A DNA stretch of 64,000 nucleotides from Lepidodermella squamata (taxonomy: Eukaryota > Gastrotricha): positions 4,154,001-4,218,000 of the forward strand of contig JBLDXI010000042.1 of NCBI GenBank assembly GCA_047495785.1, given 5' to 3'. The notes below the pieces were generated by a model. The model saw nothing but the letters and a program-made list of their open reading frames with translations. It made no database searches and was not told where the DNA came from. Below are positions 21,511 through 31,914 of this stretch, one piece after another. Every line of letters starts with the position of its first letter. The first letter of the stretch is position 1. A program made the position numbers and the translations under genes.

Positions 21511-24500
21511 CTATTGCTCGAACGCGCAGACGACGCATCGACTGACGTGGTTGAGGACGTTGCCGGGTTTTAGGATTTTGCCCGGGCGGTGTTTTGCGCT
21601 GTCGACGCCTTCGTAGGGCGGGTTTGCTAGAAGCCAGTAGCTCATCTTGTCCGAGTAAAGGTGGCACGAACCATCGGCGTTGCATTCGATGTAGGGGTGA
21701 GGCCTGTAGTCCTCGAGGCAGGATCCAGGTGAAGCGAGGGGTTGACCGCCTCCCATGGCTCCAATCGAATGCTAAAGAAATGAAATGGATACAATTAAAA
21801 GAATATATTGGGAAAGTGAATGATCTTAGAAAATGAAAGAAAGGATACCCTAGATAGGATAGGCAAAGATATGACACTGAAGAATGCGGCATTAGGATTT
21901 AGTGGGATGTGGGATGAGAGTTAAGGTGAGGTGAAAGGAAAGGAAAGGAAAGGAAAGGAAAGGAAAGGAAAGGAAAGGAAAGGAAAGGAAAGGAAAGGAA
22001 AGGAAAGGAAAGGAAAGGAAAGGAAAGGAAAGGAAAGGAAAGGAAAGGAAAGGAAAGGAAAGGAAAGGAAAGGAAAGGAAAGGAAAGGAAAGGAAATGAG
22101 GTGGGGCAATTTGGGATAGAGACGTAGGAGAGGATTGGAAAAGCTAAGATCAGTCAATATTTTATGGGGAAGGATGAATCAAATCATTGTAAGCGAAAGG
22201 AGTATTTGTTTTATATTCTGATTGAAGAATAGTTCAAGTTAAGGGCAACATACCATGACGAAGCTGTAGCCGTGCCATAACTCTTTCCAACCAGCCCTAC
22301 AGCTGATGCTTTGATTGCTCTGGCTATGGAATGCCATGACAGGTCCTCTCGCTATGCAGACCGAGCAGCGACTGATGTATTGCTCGATTTCCTTATTCCT
22401 CAGCGTTTTCATCGGCTTCGTCACTGTTTCGTCATAGCCGGTGCCTGATGCGGCGAATTCAGGGTGACCAGTGTTGATATAGGCTGATAACCAGTATGAT
22501 TGCGATGTCCGGTGGGCGAACGAACAGATTTCGTCTGAACCGCAGAACATGAACGGCATTGGGTCGAATTTTAGTAAGCAAGACCCGGCTTGGCCCAGAT
22601 CCTGAACATGCGCCCTTCCTTCGTCTTCGGTATGCAACAGGGAGAATCCGTCCCAGAGGCGAGCGTGGCCTGGAGCGCAGCCACGTGTGTCGAGCTGATC
22701 CGGGTCAGTTGCTAACTGACTGTGGCGGGTGTAGATGTAAGCTGAGACACCCCTTTCTCCCTTAGGACCAAGATTGACAACTTCAGTCTCGCGGCCGGTA
22801 GCTTCGTTCAGAGAGTCACCCTTGTCACCTTTGTCACCCTTTTCACCCGGAGGACCAGGAGGGCCGGCTAGACAAGTCGCTGGGCAAGTTCCCGGTGCTC
22901 CGTCAGCACCAGCTGGACCAGCTGGACCTGGCTCACCACGCTCGCCCTGTTGACCAGGGAACCCATCCAACCCTCTGTCACCCTGGGGCCCGGGTCCTCC
23001 AGGCGACCCGGGTTCGCCTTTCTGGCCTTGAGGTCCTGGTACCGGTTCTTTCTCGCCAGGGGGGCCAGCGGGTCCAATCGGGCCAGGGACACCCTGAGGA
23101 CCCGGTGGGCCGGGAAGAGATGGACCCGGGGGTCCCTTGTCACCCTTGTCACCTTTCGAACCCGGAAGACCTTCGAATCCTGGGACACCAGCAGGACCCT
23201 TCGGGCCAGGGAACCCTGGATCTCCCATATCACCTTTCGGGCCTTGACTTCCCACAAATTGAGCACCCGGTTCACCCCTATCACCCTTCGCGCCATCTTT
23301 TCCGTCCCTGCCGTTGCGACCTGGGCTGCCAGGAGGGCCCTACGAAAAGAAGATTTCAAAATAAAGACGCTCTTACATCGGAAAAGTAACATACCGAAGG
23401 TCCAGGAGGTCCTGTGACAGATTCTCCTTGATCACCCTGAAAACCTGGCTCACCTCTATCACCCTATATTCGAACAAATTAAATAAAATGATCTCATCAA
23501 TTTTCGACATTCAACTCACCTTGTCACCCTTGTATACGGAGCTCCCTGATTCTCCTTTCGCGCCGCTATCACCCTTGTCACCCTTGTCACCCTGATGTCC
23601 GATGCCATCGCGACCGGGTGTACCAGACTCACCGCGATCACCTCTATCTCCGCGCTCACCTTTCGCGCCTTTGTAACCACGAGGACCGTCAGTTCCATTT
23701 TTACCCTACATTAATTGATTAATAATTACTATTTAATTTTTTAATTTATGAAAAAACTTACAGCAATGCCTGGGCAGCCTCGCTTGCCAGGGACACCCGT
23801 GTCACCCTTAGGGCCGGGAGATCCTCGGGTGCCTTGTTCACCCTTCTGACCAGGATTACCATTCAGACCGTCGCGCCCATTGTCACCCTGGGGCCCTGGG
23901 TATCCCCGCTCACCTCGAGGACCCGGCTCACCTGGTTTGCCAGTCGAACCAGGTGGCCCAGTCTCGCCTCGTTGGCCATTTTCACCTTGAGGGCCCTAAA
24001 TGAAAAAATGTATACAAAATCGGAATGTTTACAAAATAACTTACCGGTAACCCTGGGCGACCGGGTAACCCGGCCAGGCCGATCTCACCCTTGTCACCCT
24101 TCAAACCGCGAGGTCCGACGTCACCCGGTTCACCAGGCCGGCCGTTGAGTCCAGCGATGCCTTGAGCACCCCGCTGGCCCTGCTCACCCCGATCACCCTT
24201 AGGGCCCTGAGGACCCGGCGGGCCGTAACCTCCAGGAGGGCCCTGGCAATCGCACGTAGCCGAATCCGTGCAGAGCTCAGAAACACCCGCTCCAGATCCA
24301 TACGCAATCCTCGGGCCTTCAACTTCCAACTTATCCAAATGCTGGTTGTAACCCGACCTTAGCTTTGTCCCCTTCTTGATAGAATGAGCGCTTCTCGCTA
24401 TTTTAGGCACCGTCGCGTTATCTGAGTGGTGCTTGTGGTGGTGATGGTGCTGCTTTTTGACATAGGATACATTACCAGCCGCGGCTGGAGCCTCCGTTGA

Positions 24501-24719
24501 AGCGTCCGAAACTAGGCCACTTTCAACAACAGGCGCTGCGGTTTCCTCGACTACGACAGCGGCAGGTTCCACCACGACGGGTTCCACCTCGGATTCGGTG
24601 CCGGTTGAAGGTGTTGACGTGAATAACGATACGTTGAAGCCAAACAAATCGATAGCACCGGCGTGCGAAATCGCCAACAGCAGCGTTAAGGCGGCTGGGG
24701 CCAGGTGTGATCGCCTCAT
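21511..24719 (-). CDS. Short-chain collagen with type IV-like NC1 (C4) domains
   Basis: Six exons at about 24043-24719, 23767-23996, 23519-23706, 23402-23463, 22254-23340 and 21511-21772, giving roughly 835 residues. A signal peptide ([18 protein letters not shown]...) is followed by a Val/Glu/Ala-rich segment and a His-rich run ([11 protein letters not shown]). A Cys cluster (CTDSATCDC) lies directly before about 400 residues of Gly-X-Y repeats. The end is a tandem C4 module as in collagen IV NC1: [36 protein letters not shown], then [17 protein letters not shown] and VSRCVVC. The triple helix is far shorter than that of collagen IV (about 1400 residues). This matches spongin-type short-chain collagens, an extracellular matrix family with a collagen-IV-derived NC1. 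The ATG at 24719 was chosen over an upstream GTG. Confidence 0.9.
21934..22096 (+). repeat. (GGAAA)n pentanucleotide microsatellite, about 33 copies
   Basis: About 163 bp of almost perfect 5-bp repeats (aggaa/ggaaa) lie in the last intron of the collagen gene, between the two halves of its NC1 domain. On the coding strand the tract is (TTTCC)n, a long polypyrimidine run upstream of the final acceptor. Confidence 0.97.
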
Positions 24720-26721
24720 CGCCACTGGCCAATTTTCGAAAAAAAGAGGAAGTCTTGCCTTTCTAAGCTAAAACTGAGGAAAAATCGCGAATTAATCAAA
24801 AAATAATATTGAAGGGAAATGTATAGCGAAGGAAAATTTATAGGTAATTTTTTAAATTAAGGGTTGAACAATTAAAAAATTAAGGAAAATTAAGGAAAAT
24901 TCTAAGAAATAAATCGTAAAAATCGCAAATTATTGAATTATTAAAAAATTATCCCTTTAATATTTCGATTTATGAGAGTCACTTTAGAATAATTTAGCAA
25001 ATTTCCGAGATAGCCCCAATGTCCCGAATCTAGGTCATGGCTCATACATGCACAATTTTAGAATTTAAAGTAATAAAAACGCGATTTTGAAATTTTTTGG
25101 AATGGGGTCAAATTTGGTGGAAACTTTTTTGGTACGTTAGTGTTCGCCGGACAATAGCGCCGGAGTTGGCAGCGAAAACAAGTGACATGTTCATACGCCA
25201 TGAGGGGGTGGGTGGGCAGCTGGTCTATAAGGGGCATAAATTAGCGAAAAATGTAGCCGCACCTTATCTCAGGTATGGCGCGCGTCGCAAAAATGTGCGC
25301 GGTGGCGATGGAAAAAGCGAACGCGTAAACAAATAACAGGAATTTGTGCTGTATATATGTTGACAAATAAAGCGCCGTGTTTTTCGGCGCAGCCCCAACT
25401 CCGGCGCCACCTAATAAAACCGAGAGAGAGCTAAATTCGCGATATATTGCAGTCGGTGGTAATTAGATATAATTATTATCCGCACGCAGGTTGTTTACTG
25501 CGACCGTCGTCGCACACCGTGCGCTCGGGCTGGGAATAGCTGCTGGCTACTCACGCGGTGCAATCAGAGGTCGCTCTCGATAACGCGAGTCGATATAGAG
25601 CGCGCGCTTTTATGAGGCGACGCGCGCGCCCGGTTATCGCCTCGCCTCGCTTTAATAATGAGCGTCTCCGATGCTGCGCGCTTTATCTCAAGGCGAGATA
25701 GCGCGCCCATAAACACGCCCGGCCGGATACGCGCAGGCCTCTTACCGCCACCCACTACTATACTACTTATATGCGCGGGCCGCCTCAACAGGGCTCGACT
25801 TAATAGGGTGACCAATGGCCGGCGAAATAAAGGCGGGCAACAAGTTGTTTCGAGTGGCGTGAGAGCCGCCTGCAACGTCACGCGTTTCGAGGTCGAGCCG
25901 GGTGAACCTTGCTGCGAGTCGTAAAAACGCAATAATTCACGGGCTTTGTTTACGGCGCCACGTCACGCGCTAATGAGCCGCGTTACCGGTGTTTCGCGCA
26001 CATCGTTATTTTCCTCGGTGATAATTAGCCGAGTTGATGTGTTTACACCCGTGCGATTGCGATTGCGGTTATTAGTATCGATCGATTATACGCGCCCACT
26101 CGCTCTGACCGTTTCAAATCGAGGGCAACCGGCTGGAGTGAATGGCCTGATAGCCATCAGACGAGCCGCAATCAACTCGTAAAAAAATTCCCATTTATAC
26201 CAACTTAAAATCAGCGTTTATTTTTTCCATTTGAAAAATATGAGAAAAATTAAAGCAAAATAAAAAATGAAAAATAAAATGCCATTGGTGCCGCAAATCG
26301 ATGTTTCTCAGATCAGCCCTAGAAAATTCCTATCTCAAATCAGAAAAATTTGCTACGTATGTAATATTTTTACTTCTTTACAGAAATCACTTGCGTTTTT
26401 GAAATTGGGAAAAAGAAAAATAAGGCGCATTAGGCAATTTAAATCGCCAATGAGAATGAAAAATCCGGACAAATTCAAGTAACGAGTTTGGACAAGTGTA
26501 ACGAGGTAAAATACCAAAATTAACGGGCAAGTATCCTTTAGATATTTCTTCCTAAAAGAAAGATAAATTGGTGAGAAATCATTATGTCTCAGGATGCCTC
26601 TCAGAGATGGACGAGAGTTATGAAGGATAAGTAGGCCCATTTTCTTTTACATTTTCATTATGTTCAAAACAATTTTAACTAGCGATGTTGGTCACGTGCA
26701 TTCATTTTTTATTTACTTGGG

Positions 26722-26890
26722 CAGACCGTCATAACTCATAACAGCAAACGCGACAAACAGCAATTTTTTCAACTTGCGACATAACAGCAGAAACACGATG
26801 CATCTTTTACATATTAATTTTTTGCTGTTTTGTCGCATACGCTGTTTCGTGAAGTTGCTGTTTTGTCGCAGTACCTTTACTTGTTTCCAA
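26722..26890 (+). repeat. Dispersed repeat, copy 1
   Basis: The block beginning gcagaccgtcataac and containing caacttgcgacataacagca recurs at 46733-46862. It contains many 'cgacaaaa/acagcaa' motifs and no coding frame. Confidence 0.6.
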
Positions 26891-26917
26891 TGCCGCTTCG
26901 GTTCTGTGCTATTTGCG

Positions 26918-27178
26918 CAAACGAGAATTGCGCAACGAAAAAATAGCAAGGGCATAGGAGCGAAACGACAAAATAGCAAATTCAATAATTAATTTCTATG
27001 CGAAAATTGTAATAATTTCTTTGATTTGCACTTCTCTTGTTTCGCGAATTTTGTTGCGCGAATTTTCCCGCTCTAATTACTGCAGTAAATGATAATAGGT
27101 ACTTGACAAATTAATTTGCCATTTTGCCGTTTTGCTCCAAAGTCCCTGCTCTTTCATTGCGCAATTTTCGTTTGCGAA
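26918..27178. mobile_element. Foldback/MITE-like element
   Basis: About 75 bp at 26918-26995 (cgcaaacgagaattgcgcaa ... aaatagcaaattcaataattaattt) recurs inverted at 27108-27178 with about 80-85% match by eye. The loop is AT-rich and non-coding. Confidence 0.6.
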
Positions 27179-27398
27179 ACTAGCGTAAACCCGATTTTCT
27201 TCATTTTTTCTCATATGTCTTACGAAACAATAAGTCAATCATCATCTCATCTTTCTCTTCCCGGCGATTATTTTTATTTTTCAGTTCAAGGCACAGTATA
27301 GCTAGGCAACGCAGGTAAAGAGGTCATTCGCTCTTCTCGGCATTTGTTAAGGATCAAATAATCGCCTCATCCACCCTTTGAGGAAACAGCTTACCAGT

Positions 27399-27673
27399 TC
27401 ATAAGCATATAGAATAACGCTTAGTTTGGCTGTCGCAAGGCCTGGCCACGCCAACGCCGCCAATCGCACCACGCGCGGCCTCCTCGGCGACTTGCTCCTC
27501 GATGGCTTCACGGCTAACTTCCAGTATAGCTCCAGCCTCGGCTCCACCTTCCGCATCGAACCCAAAATAATCCGGGTGGCCTACGATCAAAATAATAAGT
27601 AAAAGATAAGAGAAAGAAAAATGCATGGAATTTTACTTACCAATAGGGCGAAAATTACTGCGACCTTCAGCAT
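27399..27673 (-). pseudogene. Small secreted peptide gene, copy 1, with a frame problem
   Basis: Exon 1 (27641-27673) encodes MLKVAVIFALL, the same signal-peptide start as the 28.5-kb paralogue. Exon 2 starts at 27580 after a good acceptor. Exon 2 has two extra bases, against the paralogue, shortly after ILGS. The paralogue-like remainder (GGAEAGA...SREAIEEQVAEEAARG...C...C) is therefore out of frame with exon 1. Strict splicing would give a different tail running to 27347. Either this copy is a pseudogene or it is rescued by another 5' exon: the intron itself could encode MHFSFSYLLLIILIVG in the matching frame. Flanking sequence is shared with the second copy. Confidence 0.6.
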
Positions 27674-28502
27674 TTTCGGTCGTTTCTTGAAGATGATAAG
27701 TGCAAGTTTGAGTTTTTCACGAAGAACAAAATTGCACGAATGAAAAGGAGCTATTCGACGTGGACTCATCTTGCTGACTTCCACCAGGCTATCGATTACT
27801 TGTAGGCAGGTGGATCTTTCTTGCGTCAATCATCGTGACATCAACCGGTGATCAACACTATCGTATGTAGATTGCCCGCTATAACTGTTTGATCAGCCGG
27901 ATGATGAGCTCATAGAATGGGAGAGGGGTCTCTGTTTCCATCTCATTATCTAGGTAAATTCTCTTGGCACTCATTCAATTTTTCCCAACCTGCAGTTGAT
28001 ATCTTTGAAAAAATAAAAAAATTCAAAACAAACTCGCATTGAATTCGTGAACATTCGAAATTTCAAAATTTGCAATACTTACTTTTGAAATGTTAATTTG
28101 CGAAAAAAAATTTCACTTGCTCGATATCTACTGTAATTTCTGAATTTTTTCGCATTTTTAATTTACCTCACGCCATATGGATTTTCTGTTGTAGAATTCC
28201 GAAACCATGTATATTTATTGAAAAAGTCATACCCATGGTGCTATCTTGGATACCGGAGCTGCCAGGGATGGAAAAAACCTTTACCTCGCTTTATTACCTA
28301 CCTTTTCAACAGGACAGAAATGTCCTCAATACCGCGCAAAACTGCGAATAGTTATGCAAGTTAACTTTTTATATTACTAGCTTCTCGAGTTTTGCGATTT
28401 CTATTCTTCTCTTTTATTATAATTATTCATCTCGAGGCAACACTTCAACCCTTTTTATAATCGACCTGAGCTCAACATCCAACCTTGCCGCGGCTGTATG
28501 AG

Positions 28503-28763
28503 TTAACCTTGAACGCATCCTTTTCCGGGTTTCCAGTGCGCTAGCGAGCCGCATCTCCTGTCGCGTGCAGCCTCCTCTGCGACTTGCTCCTCGTTGGCTT
28601 CACGGCTCACCGCCTGTAAAGATTCAGCTCCAGCCTCGGCTCCACTTTCTGTTGAACCCAAAATGACCAAGGTGGCCTGCATTTAATTTGATGAAGTAGT
28701 GCAAGTAAGAGAATGAAAAAATGTTCTTACCAAAAGTGCGAAAATGACTGCAACCTTCAGCAT
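28503..28763 (-). CDS. Small secreted peptide precursor, copy 2
   Basis: Exon 1 is 28731-28763 (MLKVAVIFALL) and exon 2 is 28503-28676, joined in phase 0 across a 54-nt intron, giving 68 residues. The hydrophobic signal continues as ATLVILGS. An acidic Glu/Ala-rich propeptide-like stretch follows (SREANEEQVAEEAAR). After the basic R-D-R-R lies a short Cys-bounded segment, CGSLAHWKPGKGC, then VQG. The layout of signal, acidic spacer, basic site and two-Cys peptide resembles a neuropeptide or defence-type precursor. That role is inference and no family was recognised. Its diverged, frameshifted sister lies at 27399-27673. Confidence 0.65.
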
Positions 28764-30661
28764 TTTGGTATTTATGTAAAAGTGACAAGTGCAAGTTGGA
28801 AATAATTCGAGTTTTGATGAGGAAAAATTTGCACGAATGAAAAAGATCACCGGGTCAGCGATTCGACGAGAACTCATCCTGCTGATCAAACACATAATGA
28901 CTAACTTGCGCCAGGCTATGGATTCCTTATTGGCGGGTGGGTTCTCTCTTGCGTTCACTACGTGGCGTCAAAGCGTTGTCAACTTGTACGTGAAGATTTT
29001 ACGTGAAATTGCCCGCTAGCTGTTTGGTCAGCCGGATGATGAGTTCATAGAATTTTACTAACCTGCACTTAACATATTTGCGAAAAGCGAAAAGAACAAA
29101 ATTCTGAATTCACATAAACACTTTTTCCAATCGCACTTAACCACAGTAATACTTGTGGTTGTGACTTGTTTTCTTCATTCATTTAATTTCATATGCAACG
29201 TGTGCTATGAAGTTTTGTTGTTCAGTTCAAGAGGCTGAGTTTATCAAAATAAAATGGAAACAGTTGTAGCAAAGTGCATTTTTATGAAGATGAAAGAGCT
29301 TGAACATGATAATCGTCGCCGATTCGATACCCTCAATAATGCATTAGCAAATTCAGAATGACAGTATCGAACATTCAAGAAACCATGCGCTAGTTTCTCT
29401 TGAGTTTCTTTTCAGGTTTTCAAGAGACGAATCCTCCAAAATAACGAATCATGCGATCTAATCCTTCTCCAGGCAGTGAAGTTACTGCTTGGTCGCTTGT
29501 AAGCCGGCTTCACGGATGAAACGACTAAGTTCAGTCGGAAGCCTTTAAAGACACGGATCCTCCGAAGCGGATGGCACTGGCTAATGAGCTGCTAGCAGCA
29601 AAAAGCGTCGCAGCAGCAGCAGCTTTTGAGTACATACCTGTTTCCTTTTGTTGCTCATTGCAGCAGAGGCGGCAACGCGACGGAAAATAAAAAGCTTTGT
29701 AGACCTGCGCTACCGCCGCACGCAGCCAGCTTGAGTATACCCACGACGTTTTGGCGCCGATGCAAAAAGCGCGCCTCTTCTTCATTTTTCTTCGTCATCT
29801 TTTCTTCGGGTTCTTGCTCACCGTTGACTCATCTTAATACTTAATAATCGTTGCTGCATAATAGCCAGCAGAATAACAAACAAAGCTCATAATAACAAAG
29901 TCACTGCCTGGTCGCGTGCAAGCCGTGCCAACTTGTTGGCGACGGTGCTGGCTTCGTTAAACAACGGAAAAAACGCAACACACGCATATCGTTAGGTGGG
30001 CTACAGTATGACCTGCCTAAAATAGAAAGAAATAGCTTAATGCTTTTGATGCGTAGAATAAACTGACGCTCAGTTATTCCGGCAAGCGACTGACTAAGCG
30101 AAGAACTATTGGACGCTGCTGGCCGAAGTAATCGGGCCTGTTATTAAAATTTATATCTGCTATTCAAATCACTGTATAGCCAGCATTTCATTCAGCCAGT
30201 CGTGAAACTTCGCTTTCGTTGGATCCTGCGAAAATATATTATGTTATCCGGATTTGATTATTGTTTACGCCGGATAACAACCATATCCGGCGGTGTCATC
30301 GGTGGACAGCAATGAATATTCGTCCTTCAGGCCACTATTCCGGCCCTCGGCTACGCCTCGGGCCTACATAGCAAGCCTTCAGGCCGATATCCATCGTGCT
30401 ATCCACCTATGATATCCACCCGGATATTGTATAAAATGTAGGTGAAATCGGTTTTAACGCTTTATTGAATATTTGCATTGACTAAGCGAAAATTTAGCTG
30501 AGCATTAACGATTGAACTTTTTTCACAGCACCAACAGATTATTCAAGTTCAAGCATCTTCAGTTTTTGAAACTTATAAAAATAAAAAAGGACCATAGGCA
30601 TCACATGACCATGGGGATTGGAAGTCGCTAATGTTTCTGTGTCAGTTATGCTGCTACAACG
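28764..30661. other. Spacer with duplicated flank and diverged repeats
   Basis: The promoter-side flank of the peptide gene (to about 29050) resembles 27680-27920. A block at about 29160-29415 recurs in diverged form at 32740-33030. An 84-residue frame at 29531-29785 (minus) has no recognisable feature and is not called. Confidence 0.45.
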
Positions 30662-31914
30662 TTAATTATTGCGTCTGGTTTGTTGTTGTGATGCAATTGG
30701 CACCTGATGAGGATGTGCTCCGGTGATGCTGATTAGCTTTTCGAATGTCATTTCACTGCCCAATAGTTCGGCGATCGGCCCTTCAGATCCTGGACCGAAG
30801 TAGTAGATTTTATTAGACGCCGCCGCTGTGCTATTACTTTTCCCCATTAGTTCGCGACCATAGTACGTTCGAATCGACCGAGCCATGTTGGCATAATTCA
30901 TCTTTGGTTTCGCCTTGTATTCCCCTAAAATTCCGTAATTAATAAGGTTTGGCTATTCCTTGAATATGACGAACACACACCCCATAAACGAGCCACGGCT
31001 TCCGGCTCGGCAATATTGAACTGCCAAGGTTCGTCGCCAGTCCAGTGGATAAGCAACTCGTATTGTTCCGGGTCGATCAGCAGTTGAAGCAGAAATTGCC
31101 TAATAGAATGCGGCATTGAAGCTTCTGGGAAAATGAATACTCTAGACTAGAAAGCTTACCATAGCCATAAGATTTGACCGGGCGGCTTTTGAATTTGGAT
31201 TCGGCGTTTCACGGGTAACGGAACTGGCTCATCGCAGGGTGCTGGAATTGTTTGCACGACTTCATTCGGCTACAAACAACAAAATAAGAATCTTACAACT
31301 TCTGTGTAATCTTCATAATACCATCACGTAGAAAGGATTGACGATGAAGCCCTCGCGTTCTAGCTCGTTTTCAAATTCCATCCAAGGATAGGCTACTTGG
31401 CTTAGTTCCGGTTCAACAACCACATAGGAGCCGTCGATCAGGGATACTTGATGGTAGACAGGTGCTGGCATCGGCCAAGATTGAGGCGCTTGCCAATCAA
31501 CGGGTTGCTGGTAACCGACCGCGTTCATGGAAGTCATCGCAGAATCGTAGGATTGTGTTTGATGTACTGTGGGATAGTTGTAGACTCGTTTATCTAATAA
31601 CACAGAACAAAATTAGCTTCCAACGGAAAATTATGGCGGCGCTATGCATCCTAAAAACTATCACCTATCAAAAGCTTACGCTTACCGAATCCGCTTTCTG
31701 TTGCCGAATGGCATGTCATCTTTTGCGGACAGTTATTGATACCGCCATCTGCCATGACGCTGCCCATATGAGAAATTGGAATAGGATTGTCTTCAAAGCA
31801 ATCGTCATCTTCAGGATCGATATCCAATGGAATGCCATTTCCAGTGCAAAACCCGATGTCGTCTTCGCTGATTGATAGAGACAAAAGCCAATCTGCGCAG
31901 TTGTCGACTGCCAT
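30662..31914 (-). CDS. ETS-domain transcription factor
   Basis: Sequence-specific nuclear DNA-binding protein. Five exons lie at about 31687-31914, 31324-31593, 31160-31270, 30979-31099 and 30662-30922. The N-terminal half is acidic (SISEDDIGF, IDPEDDDCFEDN) and Tyr/Pro/Gln-rich, an activation-like region. The C-terminal half is an ETS winged helix: ILWLWQFLLQLLIDPEQYE, then HWTGDEPWQFNIAEPEAVAR, LWG, YKAKPKMNYANMARSIRTYY. The two recognition-helix arginines that contact GGA are retained (A-R-S-I-R). The usual L-R-Y-Y-Y is changed to I-R-T-Y-Y, and the final strand reads KIYYFGPG. Introns fall inside the ETS domain. I cannot assign it to an ETS subfamily; it looks divergent. Confidence 0.88.

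Larger units (their letters stand above)
24740..27398. other. Large gene-free region: AT-rich flanks and a CpG-dense core
   Basis: No protein-coding gene is supported. From about 25430 to 26180 the sequence is rich in CG dinucleotides and has no family-like open frame, resembling a CpG island or regulatory block. A dispersed repeat and a foldback element occupy about 26720-27180. Confidence 0.45.

Noticed and set aside
21921-22157. Open frames encoding repeated SFPFL or KERKG units
   Set aside because: They are translations of the GGAAA microsatellite.
22868-23417. Long open frames overlapping the collagen helix in other frames
   Set aside because: Shadows of the Gly-X-Y repeat; the minus-strand Gly-X-Y frame with NC1 is the real one.
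29531-29785. 84-residue minus-strand frame with an Ala-rich stretch
   Set aside because: No signal peptide at its start, no motif and no splice partner recognised.
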